64,000 nucleotides of DNA from Lactiplantibacillus pingfangensis (GTDB taxonomy: Bacteria > Bacillota > Bacilli > Lactobacillales > Lactobacillaceae): positions 1-64,000 of the forward strand of contig NZ_BJDG01000008.1 in the NCBI RefSeq assembly GCF_005404945.1, given 5' to 3'. The notes below the pieces were generated by a model, which ran no database searches, was not told the origin of the DNA, and was given only the letters and a program-made list of their open reading frames with translations. Shown here one piece after another: positions 48,883-57,971 of this stretch. A program made the position numbers and the translations under genes. Positions within the stretch are counted from its first letter, which is position 1. The number at the start of each line of letters is the position of its first letter.

Positions 48883-49598
48883 TGGCAGAACGTTTACAAA
48901 AAATTATGGCTGAAGCGGGCGTTGCGTCACGGCGCAAGTCAGAAGTCTTAATTACTTCCGGTCATGTGAAGGTCAATGGTAAAACCGTGACCGAATTAGG
49001 GGTTAAAGTCGAACGCCATGATCAAATTGAAGTCGATGGGACGCCAATCTTGGCCGAAAAACTTGTTTATTATTTGTTTTATAAGCCACGTGGGGTCGTG
49101 ACAACGGTCCATGATGAACGCGGTCGTAAGACGGTGATGGACTATTTCAAGGACGTGCCAGAACGGATTTATCCGGTTGGCCGCTTGGATTATGATACTT
49201 CGGGACTCCTGATTATGACTAACGATGGCGCTTTAGCTAATCGCTTGACGCATCCAAAGTATGAAGTTAAGAAAACTTATTTGGCTAAAGTCGAAGGGGT
49301 GCCGACCAATGCCGACCTTAAACAATTGCGTTTAGGGGTTGAAATTGATGGTCGGACCACCGCGCCGGCTAAATCGAATTTGTTAGATAGTGATCATAAG
49401 AAGCAAAATGCCTTAGTGCAATTGACCATTCATGAAGGCCACAATCATCAAGTTAAAAAGATGTTGGCCGCCATTGGTCACCCCGTAACTAAGTTAAAGC
49501 GGGAACGCTATGGTATTTTGGACCTACAGAGTTTACAAGCTGGTGAGTATCGCAAGCTAAAACCAATTGAAATTAGCAAGTTAAAGGGTGAACGATAG
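48882..49598 (+). CDS. rluB: 23S rRNA pseudouridine synthase (RluB family)
   Basis: A 238-residue RsuA/RluB-type enzyme. An N-terminal S4 domain (ERLQKIMAEAGVASRRKSE, about 3-60) binds RNA. The catalytic domain has VGRLDYDTSGLLIMTNDG with the nucleophilic Asp in GRLDYDTSG. The C-terminal NHQVKKMLAAIGHPVTKLKR is conserved. By the scpAB neighbourhood it corresponds to RluB, which modifies 23S rRNA. It overlaps the scpB stop by one base. Confidence 0.93.
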   Translation: MAERLQKIMAEAGVASRRKSEVLITSGHVKVNGKTVTELGVKVERHDQIEVDGTPILAEKLVYYLFYKPRGVVTTVHDERGRKTVMDYFKDVPERIYPVGRLDYDTSGLLIMTNDGALANRLTHPKYEVKKTYLAKVEGVPTNADLKQLRLGVEIDGRTTAPAKSNLLDSDHKKQNALVQLTIHEGHNHQVKKMLAAIGHPVTKLKRERYGILDLQSLQAGEYRKLKPIEISKLKGER

Positions 49599-49602
49599 CG
49601 CT

Positions 49603-49630
49603 TGCATTTTTGTATTGAAGTGTGTAAACT
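49603..49630 (+). promoter_or_regulatory. Putative promoter before the FMN riboswitch
   Basis: TTGCAT (49603-49608), a 16-bp spacer, TAAACT (49625-49630), starting right after the rluB stop. Confidence 0.55.
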
Positions 49631-49657
49631 AAAGATGTTAAAAAATAATATTTGGTT

Positions 49658-49775
49658 CATCTTCAGGGCAGGGTGTAATTCCCGACCGGCGGTTATAGCC
49701 CGCGACCTATGTGTAAGCATAGTGATTTGGTGTAATTCCAAAGTCGACAGTTAAAGTCTGGTATAAAGAAGATCG
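49658..49775 (+). promoter_or_regulatory. FMN riboswitch (RFN element)
   Basis: The conserved RFN blocks are present in order: CTTCAGGGCAGGGTGTAATT, CCCGACCGGCGGTTATAGCC, the variable hairpin CTATGTG/AGCATAG region, TGGTGTAATTCCAAAGTCGACAG in parts, and the closing GAAGAT. FMN binding is expected to favour the terminator at 49805 and shut off ribU. Confidence 0.96.
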
Positions 49776-49804
49776 AGCTTATTTGGCATAAATCCGCAAA
49801 TAAA

Positions 49805-49846
49805 CCCGCCCTGATGACAGTTCTTTTGTTGTCGGGCGTTTTTTTG
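49805..49846 (+). terminator. Expression-platform terminator of the FMN riboswitch
   Basis: CCCGCCC(TGA) with GTCGGGCG pairs across a T-rich loop and is followed by seven T, 50 bp before the ribU start. Confidence 0.82.
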
Positions 49847-49897
49847 TAGTGTTATGACGAAGCGGTTCATTGAAGATGACCCATAGGAGGGTGCGTT

Positions 49898-50482
49898 ATG
49901 CAACAAACGACGTTACGCCGACTTGTGGGCATTGCCTTGCTCGGCGCGTGTGCTTATATTTTGATGTTATTGGAGTTTCCAATTATTCCAATAGCGGCTT
50001 GGATGAAGATTGACTTCTCAGATATTCCGATTCTGATTGGGTTATTCTTGTACGGCATGGGTGGTGCGTTTGCGATTACCTTAGTCAAACTATTTCTTCA
50101 TTCAGCCACGATGGGATTCGCCATCCCAGATTTGATTGGGTCTTTGGCGAGTTTTCTCGGATCGGCGGTCTTAATTATCGCCTTTGCCTTAGTTTTACGT
50201 TATTTTCATGGCAATGAAAAGTGGCGGATGCCATTAGCCATCATCTTAGCAACGGTCGGTTTAGTCATTGTTGAATCGTTGGCAAACTTAACTTTTGTCT
50301 TGCCGTTCTACATGCAAGTCATGGGGATGAAATTAAGTGTTTCACTCAACACCTTAGTTTTGATTGCCGTGGTACCGTTCAACTTGATTAAGGGGCTCTT
50401 GGTCGGCGGCGTCTTTTGGCTGGTCTACCATCGCTTGGCGAAGTGGCTCGGGAGTCGCAATCAACTAATGACTCGCGTTTAA
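49898..50482 (+). CDS. ribU: Riboflavin ECF transporter S component
   Basis: Substrate-binding membrane component of an energy-coupling-factor riboflavin importer; it uses the shared EcfA/A'/T module encoded elsewhere. The 194 residues have about six hydrophobic helices. LEFPIIPIAAWMKIDFSDIP (about 25-44) is the characteristic loop of RibU, and the FMN riboswitch upstream fixes the substrate. GGAGGGTGC precedes the ATG. Monocistronic. No riboflavin biosynthesis genes are in the window. Confidence 0.95.
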   Translation: MQQTTLRRLVGIALLGACAYILMLLEFPIIPIAAWMKIDFSDIPILIGLFLYGMGGAFAITLVKLFLHSATMGFAIPDLIGSLASFLGSAVLIIAFALVLRYFHGNEKWRMPLAIILATVGLVIVESLANLTFVLPFYMQVMGMKLSVSLNTLVLIAVVPFNLIKGLLVGGVFWLVYHRLAKWLGSRNQLMTRV

Positions 50483-50529
50483 ACGGTGACGTCATTGCCG
50501 ACAGCAAGCATTAAATTAAACGATTAATC

Positions 50530-50576
50530 GAAACGGCCCGAACGAGTCAAGACAACTCGTTCAGGCCGTTTTTTTG
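50530..50576 (+). terminator. Intrinsic terminator after ribU
   Basis: AACGGCC-C-GAACGAGT and ACTCGTTC-A-GGCCGTT form a 15-bp stem with one mismatch, followed by seven T. Confidence 0.92.
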
Positions 50577-50578
50577 AG

Positions 50579-50608
50579 TTGGTCAGAACTGCGGTTACAT
50601 GCTATGCT
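50579..50608 (+). promoter_or_regulatory. Putative promoter of the ypbB-like/recQ operon
   Basis: TTGGTC (50579-50584), an 18-bp spacer, TATGCT (50603-50608). Its position supports translation starting at 50643, not in the upstream part of the frame. Confidence 0.6.
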
Positions 50609-50642
50609 TAAGAGGCTTAACTCGTTGAAAGAAGGTGCCGGA

Positions 50643-51680
50643 TTGTTAGCTGAATATCTCTTATTGTTATTTACGACGGCACCACGTCGCCCGAAGGCTT
50701 TGTTCAATGTCCTCCGCGGCAAACGAACGGTGTCAACCTTGTTTGCCGGGTTGACGACGGACAGCTTGTCGTTATTAGGCAGTTGCCATGGGATTCCGTT
50801 AGTCAGCTTTGAGCGCGCAACTGAGCAGTTGGTTAGTGACGGTTGGTTGAAAACGACCCAACCAGGATATTTACAATTGACGATCGCTGGGGCAGCCGCG
50901 CAACAACGGTTAAAAGACACGCTATATTTGCCGACAGCTTGGGAAAATTATCAAGCAGCGGATGTGCGCCAGTTTACGGCTGCGAGTCAATTGGCCTTAC
51001 AAGTCGTCTCAGAAGCCGTTCATCAGCAGCGACGCTATTATCCGATCACGACAGATCGTCACATTCAATGGCAAGTCAAGCAGTGGTTTCGACAATGGCA
51101 AAGTCCAACGCTTGGACAACAAATTCAACAAGAATTAACCGCATTTTTACAAACACAAACGACTGAACTAGCTACGGTCTTCAGCGGGAGTTTAACTGGA
51201 TTCAACTTTCCCGGGCAGACCGAGCAACAGTTGGCGACGCAACTTGATCGCCAGCCGTTGGAAATCGTGGTGATGCGCAAAGATCTGAGTTGCCATTGGG
51301 TGGCGTGGCTAAAACAACAGCCGACAACGCCATTAGCAGCATTGTTGCGGCCATTATTGAAAGTAACTCCGGTCAGCAGCAGTGCTTGGCAAACGTATCA
51401 AGATTACCGTGCCAGTCAAAATTTAACGCTGGTGGCGCAACGTCGCAAACTGAAGCTGAGTACCGTGCGGGAACATTTGTTAGAAGTCGCAATCTTGTGG
51501 CCGGAATTTCCCGCGGCTGAGCTATTGACCCCAATCCGGATTCAGCAATTGACGGGTCTTTTTTCAGAAAATCCGAGGATTGAAACTTGGCGTTTTGACA
51601 CCGTGCAAGCTGCTTTTCCAGAAATAGATTTCTTTTGGTTTCGACTTTATCAGATTATGAGGTGCCATGATGCAGCGTGA
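50643..51680 (+). CDS. YpbB-like helix-turn-helix protein upstream of recQ
   Basis: About 345 residues if translation starts at the TTG at 50643, which has AAGAAGGTG upstream; the frame is open further upstream but would cross the promoter. It resembles Bacillus YpbB in length, position before recQ and a C-terminal HTH of the HTH_40 type (YQDYRASQNLTLVAQRRKL with STVREHLLEVAI, about 250-285), a domain otherwise found at the end of RecQ-like helicases. It may act with the short RecQ as a split partner (inference). It overlaps recQ by 14 nt. Confidence 0.8.
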   Translation: MLAEYLLLLFTTAPRRPKALFNVLRGKRTVSTLFAGLTTDSLSLLGSCHGIPLVSFERATEQLVSDGWLKTTQPGYLQLTIAGAAAQQRLKDTLYLPTAWENYQAADVRQFTAASQLALQVVSEAVHQQRRYYPITTDRHIQWQVKQWFRQWQSPTLGQQIQQELTAFLQTQTTELATVFSGSLTGFNFPGQTEQQLATQLDRQPLEIVVMRKDLSCHWVAWLKQQPTTPLAALLRPLLKVTPVSSSAWQTYQDYRASQNLTLVAQRRKLKLSTVREHLLEVAILWPEFPAAELLTPIRIQQLTGLFSENPRIETWRFDTVQAAFPEIDFFWFRLYQIMRCHDAA

Positions 51681-53109
51681 AGCCATTTATCAACGATTAA
51701 AAGCTAAATATGGGTTTGATGAGTTTCGTCCGGGCCAATATGAAGTGATTAGCGACTTACTCGCAGGCGAAGATGTGCTGGCGGTTTTACCAACTGGAAC
51801 AGGGAAATCATTAATTTATCAATTGGTTGGTAGCTTGCTGCCCGGTTTGGTGGTTGTCATTTCACCCTTGATTTCGCTGATGCAAGATCAAGTCGCACGA
51901 TTAAACTATCAAGGTGAGAAGCAGGTGGCGGCGCTGACATCGCAATTGGACTTTGGCACTCGCAAAAGTGTGTTAAGACAGCTCCCGCAATTGAAATTTT
52001 TATTTATTTCACCAGAGATGCTGAAACAACCGAGGGTGTTAGCGGCACTCCAGCAGACGACCATTAGTCTACTAGTCATCGACGAGGCGCACTGTATTTC
52101 GACTTGGGGTCCGGACTTTCGCCCAGACTATTTGTCGCTAGGAACGTTGAAACAGGCGATTGGTAATCCCTTGACGTTGATGTTAACGGCGACCGCGACT
52201 GCCAAAGTCCGCCAAGATATTGTGACACAGTTACAAGTTCCCGCTGCAAAACAAGTCGTTTATTCGGTTAATCGGCCGAATATTTATTTGGCAGTGGAAC
52301 AAGTCGCTTCTGAGGCCGATAAACGGGAGCGATTACAGCAATTGGTGTTGGCTGTGAAGCGACCAAGTATTGTGTATTTTAGTTCAAAGCGCCAGACTGA
52401 TTTGATTGCGGAATGGCTACGTTCGACAACCCACTTACGCGTGGCGGCCTATCACGCCGGCTTGACGGCGGAAAATCGCTTTAAAATTCAACAGCAATTT
52501 ATGGCGGGCGAACTGGACGTGATTTGTGCCACCTCAGCTTTTGGGATGGGCATTGATAAAGCCGATATTCGGCAAGTGATTCATTATCATTTACCAACCA
52601 ATCTGGCTGATTATGTTCAAGAAATTGGGCGTGCAGGGCGTGACGGTCAGCCGGCACTGGCCGTTTTATTGTACGCGCCTGGTGATGAACAGCTGGTCCG
52701 TAATCTGAACAACCTAACTGCGGCCAGCCCGGCTGAAATTCAACTGGATCAGCAACGCTTTCAACAATCACAAGTGGCTGAGACTGATTTAAGCTTGGTT
52801 TTGCAGTATTATTGGACACATGGCTATTCAGTTGAACAAGTCACAACCCAGTTTGAAAGCCGGCAACGGGCTAAAGAAGCTGAACTCGCACAACTATTAA
52901 CGTATGTCCAAGCTAAAACTTGTCGGCGAGCCGTTTTGATGGCTTATTTTAATGAACCGGCACCAGACCATACGCCGCGCTGTTGTCAGCTTTCAGGGGA
53001 GCCATTGCCACTTGCACAATTAGGTCTTACGGCAAGTAAAGCACAGTCGCAAGCGGCAACAATCCCGTGGCAGCAGATTTTAGCACAACTGTTTTTACAA
53101 AATTCTTAA
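51667..53109 (+). CDS. recQ: RecQ family ATP-dependent DNA helicase
   Basis: Superfamily 2 3'-5' DNA helicase of recombinational repair. Walker A is LPTGTGKSLIYQ (41-52), Walker B VIDEAHCISTWG, motif III LTATATAK, motif VI QEIGRAGRDGQPA. The zinc-binding region is reduced but has CRRAVLMAYF and HTPRCCQL. At 480 residues it lacks the HRDC and possibly the full winged-helix domain, so it is the short RecS-type form. It overlaps the ypbB-like gene. Confidence 0.93.
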   Translation: MMQREAIYQRLKAKYGFDEFRPGQYEVISDLLAGEDVLAVLPTGTGKSLIYQLVGSLLPGLVVVISPLISLMQDQVARLNYQGEKQVAALTSQLDFGTRKSVLRQLPQLKFLFISPEMLKQPRVLAALQQTTISLLVIDEAHCISTWGPDFRPDYLSLGTLKQAIGNPLTLMLTATATAKVRQDIVTQLQVPAAKQVVYSVNRPNIYLAVEQVASEADKRERLQQLVLAVKRPSIVYFSSKRQTDLIAEWLRSTTHLRVAAYHAGLTAENRFKIQQQFMAGELDVICATSAFGMGIDKADIRQVIHYHLPTNLADYVQEIGRAGRDGQPALAVLLYAPGDEQLVRNLNNLTAASPAEIQLDQQRFQQSQVAETDLSLVLQYYWTHGYSVEQVTTQFESRQRAKEAELAQLLTYVQAKTCRRAVLMAYFNEPAPDHTPRCCQLSGEPLPLAQLGLTASKAQSQAATIPWQQILAQLFLQNS

Positions 53110-53170
53110 AGAAATCAGTTTGGCGTTATGTTACAATATTTGATGAAAGTTTTTTGAGGAGGAACACCCT

Positions 53171-53806
53171 ATGAGTCAAAAAAATGATGATCAAAAATCC
53201 CAAAAAGATAAACCATGGGATAAAACTTTTGAAGACGATCGGGATGATTCAGGCAATTTATCGCGAACTCAAAAACGTAAACAGGATAGCAGTAATTCCA
53301 CTCTGACGACCGTCTTAGTGGTGTTAATTTTGTTGCTCGCGCTTGCACCAATTGGTTATTTTTTGGTGAAGAAAAATTCGTTGAATAATCCGCAACAGAC
53401 TGAACAAGTTGCTAGCTCTAGCTCAAAGAAAAAAGCCTCGAGTACGGCAGCGAAATCATCTTCAAAGGCGGCAAACAAGTCTAGTGAGTCAACTGCTGCT
53501 AAAAAGAAAGCTGCTGCCAAAAGTAGTAGTTTAGCATTAGCCAGTTCCAAGGCGGCTGCGAAGGCTAGTAGTAAGGCCGCCGCTTCGACAACCGAATCTA
53601 GTAGTAGCGCATCTTCAAGCTCGGCGAGTAGTGACAGTAGCAGTAGTTCATCAGCCTCTGGTGAAAAGTACGTAACGGTTGCTGCTGGACAAGGGGTTTA
53701 TCGGGTTGCGACCAATGCTGGGATCTCGGTGGATGAGCTCTTGCAACTGAATGGGTTATCATCTGGATCAACCATTTCGGCTGGTCAGCGGTTACGTGTC
53801 CGTTAA
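53171..53806 (+). CDS. LysM domain membrane-anchored protein (YpbE-like)
   Basis: A 211-residue protein. An acidic, charged cytoplasmic N-terminus (1-40) is followed by one transmembrane helix (about 43-63), then a Ser/Ala/Lys low-complexity linker (about 75-160) and a C-terminal LysM domain (YVTVAAGQGVYRVATNAGIS start, about 165-211) that binds peptidoglycan. The type II topology puts LysM outside. Its place between recQ and cmk matches Bacillus YpbE. AGGAGGAAC precedes the ATG. Confidence 0.9.
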   Translation: MSQKNDDQKSQKDKPWDKTFEDDRDDSGNLSRTQKRKQDSSNSTLTTVLVVLILLLALAPIGYFLVKKNSLNNPQQTEQVASSSSKKKASSTAAKSSSKAANKSSESTAAKKKAAAKSSSLALASSKAAAKASSKAAASTTESSSSASSSSASSDSSSSSSASGEKYVTVAAGQGVYRVATNAGISVDELLQLNGLSSGSTISAGQRLRVR

Positions 53807-53842
53807 AAATGCGATTTTTAGAATTGTGAGGATTTAACGGTT

Positions 53843-54526
53843 ATGGCAGAACAGGCATTACAAGTCGCCATTGATGGTCCAGCTTCGGCTGGAAAAAGTA
53901 CCGTCGCTAAACTGGTTGCAAAACGGTTTGGCTATATCTATGTGGATACCGGTGCGATGTATCGTGCGGTCACTTATTGGGCCATGACCCACCAAGTGGC
54001 ACTGACGGATGATCAAGCGGTTGCGACCATGATGCAGTCATTGACCATCAGCTTTAAGCCAGGCGAACCTGACCAATTGGTGTTCGCGAATGACGAAGAT
54101 ATTACCGCGGCAATTCGGCAACCAGATGTGACGAATAACGTGTCGACGATTGCGGCATTGCCAACGGTACGGACGATCTTAACGGAACAACAGCGTCAGA
54201 TTGCCGCTGCTGGTGGGATTGTCATGGATGGCCGCGATATCGGGTCGACCGTATTACCACAAGCCGAAGTGAAGATTTTCTTAGTTGCTTCAGCAGCAGA
54301 ACGGGCCAAACGCCGGTATGCAGAAAACATTACTAAAGGAATCAATACACCGCTCGCACAATTGCAAGCAGAGATTGAGCTCCGTGATCATAAGGATTCA
54401 ACTCGTAAAGTCTCACCATTGACACAAGCTGCTGATGCAGTTTTAGTCGATACGACGCCAATGTCGATCGAAGAAGTGGTTGAGGCCATCGCGAGAATTA
54501 TAAAAAAACAAAGTTCAACAATCTAA
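53843..54526 (+). CDS. cmk: Cytidylate kinase
   Basis: Phosphorylates CMP and dCMP to diphosphates. The 227 residues fit the long bacterial type. The P-loop is [14 protein letters not shown] (about 10-23). The [15 protein letters not shown] segment, the [15 protein letters not shown] motif and the lid-region RAKRRYAE are all intact. It is followed by rpsA, the conserved cmk-rpsA-der order. Confidence 0.96.
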   Translation: MAEQALQVAIDGPASAGKSTVAKLVAKRFGYIYVDTGAMYRAVTYWAMTHQVALTDDQAVATMMQSLTISFKPGEPDQLVFANDEDITAAIRQPDVTNNVSTIAALPTVRTILTEQQRQIAAAGGIVMDGRDIGSTVLPQAEVKIFLVASAAERAKRRYAENITKGINTPLAQLQAEIELRDHKDSTRKVSPLTQAADAVLVDTTPMSIEEVVEAIARIIKKQSSTI

Positions 54527-54614
54527 TTACACAAGTTGGTGTTTTTAGCTAGCTTTTCATCGCAGTTTCAGCTATGATATAGGTTAGAGTTATTGTTGAC
54601 AGGAGGAAATTTGC

Positions 54615-55919
54615 ATGAGTGAAAATGAAAACAGTCAAAATGAGAAAAAAGAACTTTTAGATGCTTTAAATAGCGTCTCAGAAGTTAACGTCGGTGATGT
54701 TGTTAAGGGTGAAGTCTTAGCAATTGACGACGACAAGCAAGTTATTGTTGGGATCCAAGGTACCGGCGTTGAAGGGGTCGTTCCTTTGAAGGAACTCTCA
54801 ACACAACGGGTTGAAGATGTCAACGAAGTCGCTAAAGTTGGCGATGTTTTAGACTTGGTTGTCATTTCTCGAATTGGCACCGATAAAGAAAACGGCAGTT
54901 ACTTACTGTCACATCGTCGGTTAGAAGCTCGCAAAGTTTGGGACGATGTAGAAAAAGAATACGAAGCAGGCCATACAATTAAAGCTCCTGTAACGCAAGT
55001 AGTTAAAGGCGGCTTAGTCGTTGACGCTGGCGTTCGTGGCTTCATCCCTGCCTCAATGATTGATGATCATTATGTTGAAGATTTAAGTGCTTACAAAGGC
55101 CAAGAACTTGAACTTAAGATTATTGAAATTGAACCTAGCGAAAACCGTTTGATCTTGTCACACCGTGCCGTTGTCGAAAAGACACGCGAAGCACAACGTG
55201 CCGAAGCATTACAAACCTTAGAAGCTGGCTCAGTTGTCAGTGGGAAAGTTGCACGTTTGACTAACTTTGGTGCGTTTGTTGACCTTGGTGGTATTGATGG
55301 GTTAGTTCACGTTTCTGAAATTTCATACGAACGTGTTGAAAAACCTGCCGACGTTTTAAAGGTTGGCCAAGAAGTTCAAGTGAAGATTTTATCTGTTGAT
55401 GCAGATCGCGAACGTGTGTCACTTTCAATCAAAGCAACCTTACCAGAACCTTGGGATGGGATTGAAGAAAAAGCCCCTCAAGGTGCCGTTCTTGATGGTA
55501 AAGTTAAACGCTTGACTAGCTTTGGTGCCTTTGTTGAAGTATTCCCTGGTGTTGAAGGTTTGGTTCATATTTCACAAATCTCACATCAACATATTGCAAC
55601 ACCAAACGATGTCTTAAAAGTGGGCCAAGAAATCAAAGTTAAAGTTTTGGACGTTCGTCCAGACGAAAAGCGGTTGGCATTGTCAATCAAAGCTTTGGAA
55701 GAAAAGCCACAAGCTGCTGAAGGCGAAGAAGAAACGCCAAGCCACAGCAATAATAATCGCGGTGGTAACAACAACCGTCGTAACAACAATCGTCGCGACA
55801 ACCGTTCTGCTTCTGAACGCTCAACGGCTAATGCACCGGAAGAATCAACTGGTTTCAGTTTAGGTGATTTAGTTGGTGACGCTTTGAAGAACGCTGAACA
55901 CAATGATGATGAAAAGTAA
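54615..55919 (+). CDS. rpsA: 30S ribosomal protein S1 homologue (four S1 domains)
   Basis: A 434-residue protein with four S1 OB-fold repeats (about 20-85, 103-170, 187-260 and 275-345), fewer than the six of proteobacterial S1, as usual in Firmicutes (Bacillus YpfD type). The C-terminal tail (about 360-434) is low complexity, with Asn/Arg-rich runs, and probably disordered. AGGAGGAAA precedes the ATG. Whether it is a stable ribosomal component here or a free RNA-binding protein cannot be told from sequence. Confidence 0.93.
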   Translation: MSENENSQNEKKELLDALNSVSEVNVGDVVKGEVLAIDDDKQVIVGIQGTGVEGVVPLKELSTQRVEDVNEVAKVGDVLDLVVISRIGTDKENGSYLLSHRRLEARKVWDDVEKEYEAGHTIKAPVTQVVKGGLVVDAGVRGFIPASMIDDHYVEDLSAYKGQELELKIIEIEPSENRLILSHRAVVEKTREAQRAEALQTLEAGSVVSGKVARLTNFGAFVDLGGIDGLVHVSEISYERVEKPADVLKVGQEVQVKILSVDADRERVSLSIKATLPEPWDGIEEKAPQGAVLDGKVKRLTSFGAFVEVFPGVEGLVHISQISHQHIATPNDVLKVGQEIKVKVLDVRPDEKRLALSIKALEEKPQAAEGEEETPSHSNNNRGGNNNRRNNNRRDNRSASERSTANAPEESTGFSLGDLVGDALKNAEHNDDEK

Positions 55920-55935
55920 TCATTGATTGCTTCTA

Positions 55936-55973
55936 AAAATACCCTTCAAGCTGGCCTTGAAGGATATTTTTTT
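55936..55973 (+). terminator. Intrinsic terminator after rpsA
   Basis: AAATACCCTTCAAG and CTTGAAGGATATTT form a 14-bp stem with one mismatch, followed by a T-run. Confidence 0.9.
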
Positions 55974-56016
55974 ATGAATCGAGATCAATGACTTATTTTG
56001 TGAAGGAGGAGTTTAG

Positions 56017-57327
56017 ATGCCAAAACCAGTTGTCGCCATTGTAGGGCGACCAAACGTTGGTAAGTCAACGATATTTAACCGGATTGCCGGTGACCGTATT
56101 TCAATTGTTGAAGATACGCCCGGGGTTACCCGTGATCGAATCTATGCCAACAGTGAATGGTTAGGTCGGGAATTCAGTTTAATTGATACCGGTGGGATTG
56201 ATATTGATGATGCCCCGTTTATTAAACAAATTACGCAACAAGCCGAAATTGCGATTGACGAAGCTGATGTCATTGTTTATTTGGTTAGTGCTAAAGAAGG
56301 TGTCACGGACGCCGATGAACACGTGGCACAAATCTTGTATCGTTCCGACAAGCCAGTCGTTTTAGCCGTTAATAAAGTCGATAATCCAGAGTTACGTGCA
56401 CAGATTTATGATTTTTATTCCTTAGGCTTTGGCGAACCATTCCCAATTTCTGGGGCGCATGGCTTAGGCCTGGGTGATTTACTCGATGCGGTCATCAAGA
56501 ATTTCCCAGAGTCAACCGGTGAAGATGAACCCGGTACCATTCGTTTCAGTTTAATTGGTCGGCCAAACGTTGGGAAGTCTTCAATCGTCAACGCTTTGCT
56601 TGGTGAAGACCGGGTGATTGTGTCTGACGTGGCTGGGACGACCCGGGATGCGATTGATACAAAATTTACTGATGCTGACGGTAATCGGTTTGTCATGGTG
56701 GATACGGCTGGTATTCGTAAAAAGGGTAAAGTCTACGAAAATACCGAACGTTATTCAGTCATGCGGGCGTTAAAGGCAATTGATAATAGTGATGTTGCCC
56801 TGTTTGTCATCAATGGTGAAGAAGGCATTCGCGAACAAGATAAGCGGGTTGCTGGCTATGCCCATGAAGCGGGTAAAGGGATCATTATTGTCGTGAATAA
56901 GTGGGATCTGGTCAAAAAGGATAATCATACGATGCAAGAGTTTGAAGCTTACATCCGTGATCAATTCGTGTACCTCGCCTATGCGCCAATTATCTTTGTT
57001 TCGGCAAAGACCACGCAACGTTTGGCACAGTTGCCAGCGATGATTCAGACCGTCAACACGAACCACTCACGGCGGATTCAGTCGTCTGTTTTGAATGATG
57101 TCATTATGGACGCAATTGCGATGAATCCAACGCCTAGTGACAATGGGAAACGGCTTCGGGTTTACTATGCGACCCAAGTGGCAATTCAGCCACCAACCTT
57201 TGTGGTTTTCGTGAATGATCCTGATATGATGCACTTTTCATATGAACGTTTCTTGGAAAATCAGATCCGAAATGCGTTTGATTTTACCGGGACACCGATC
57301 CATATGATTGAACGGCGTCGAAAGTAG
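56017..57327 (+). CDS. der: Ribosome-associated GTPase Der (EngA)
   Basis: Essential 50S assembly factor with two tandem GTPase domains. G1 motifs are [12 protein letters not shown] (about 9-20) and [12 protein letters not shown] (about 182-193). G3 motifs are DTGGI and DTAGI, and G4 motifs are NKVD and NKWD. A C-terminal KH-like domain covers about 350-436. The 436 residues are full length. AGGAGGAG precedes the ATG. Confidence 0.97.
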   Translation: MPKPVVAIVGRPNVGKSTIFNRIAGDRISIVEDTPGVTRDRIYANSEWLGREFSLIDTGGIDIDDAPFIKQITQQAEIAIDEADVIVYLVSAKEGVTDADEHVAQILYRSDKPVVLAVNKVDNPELRAQIYDFYSLGFGEPFPISGAHGLGLGDLLDAVIKNFPESTGEDEPGTIRFSLIGRPNVGKSSIVNALLGEDRVIVSDVAGTTRDAIDTKFTDADGNRFVMVDTAGIRKKGKVYENTERYSVMRALKAIDNSDVALFVINGEEGIREQDKRVAGYAHEAGKGIIIVVNKWDLVKKDNHTMQEFEAYIRDQFVYLAYAPIIFVSAKTTQRLAQLPAMIQTVNTNHSRRIQSSVLNDVIMDAIAMNPTPSDNGKRLRVYYATQVAIQPPTFVVFVNDPDMMHFSYERFLENQIRNAFDFTGTPIHMIERRRK

Positions 57328-57573
57328 TCAAAAAGGCTTGAAACCGGCATTTTAGCATAATGCTTAAAAGTTGTAAACGATTATTACTTATTTTTCGTTT
57401 TTTACTCAAAAAGGCCAAAAAAGCTTGCTATTACAGCATTCCTATGCTATCTTTGATGAAGAAATGATGCTTGTCATCGTTTCTCTCATTTTTGGACCAC
57501 TCAAAAATGATCATCTGGATGTACGTAATTTAATACATACATCTTCACTCTGTAAAGGGGAGGTGAATCAAAC
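57328..57573. promoter_or_regulatory. 246-bp hup upstream region with extended -10 promoter
   Basis: TTGCTA (57425-57430), a 17-bp spacer, TATCTT (57448-57453) preceded by TGC, an extended -10. A transcript from here would have a leader of about 110 nt before hup. No clear der terminator is visible. The rest is AT-rich without obvious features. Confidence 0.6.
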
Positions 57574-57852
57574 ATGGCAAACAAAGCTGAATTAGTTAAC
57601 AACGTTGCTGCTTCTGTAGATAACTTGACTAAGAAACAAGCAACTGCTGCAGTCGACGCAGTCTTTGCATCAATTCAAAGCACTCTTGCAAAGGGTGAAA
57701 AAGTTCAATTAATCGGATTTGGTAACTTCGAAGTACGTGAACGTGCCGCTCGTAAGGGCCGCAATCCACAAACTGGCGATGAAATCCAAATTCCTGCAAG
57801 CAAAGTACCTGCATTTAAGCCAGGGAAAGCTTTAAAGGATGCAGTTAAATAA
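57574..57852 (+). CDS. hup: DNA-binding protein HU
   Basis: A 92-residue histone-like dimeric DNA-bending protein. It has the N-terminal dimerisation helices and the DNA-binding arm region [20 protein letters not shown]. The sequence is very close to lactobacilli HU proteins as I remember them. GGGGAGGTG precedes the ATG. Monocistronic, with its own promoter and terminator. Confidence 0.98.
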   Translation: MANKAELVNNVAASVDNLTKKQATAAVDAVFASIQSTLAKGEKVQLIGFGNFEVRERAARKGRNPQTGDEIQIPASKVPAFKPGKALKDAVK

Positions 57853-57874
57853 GCGTCATTGAGTTTTACTCGAG

Positions 57875-57908
57875 AAGTCAGTATAGCAACCGTTATACTG
57901 GCTTTTTT
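57875..57908 (+). terminator. Intrinsic terminator after hup
   Basis: AGTCAGTATA and TATACTGGCT form a 10-bp stem with one wobble, followed by six T. Confidence 0.9.
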
Positions 57909-57971
57909 GTTGTCGTTTGCGTTATGATAGTAAGTCGAGTTATAAGACAAAATGGCTAAAGGATGGGTGCG

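Noticed and set aside
53400-53660. Possible tandem repeat in the LysM gene
   Set aside because: The Ser/Ala/Lys linker is low complexity without a fixed repeat unit; it is a normal cell-wall spacer.
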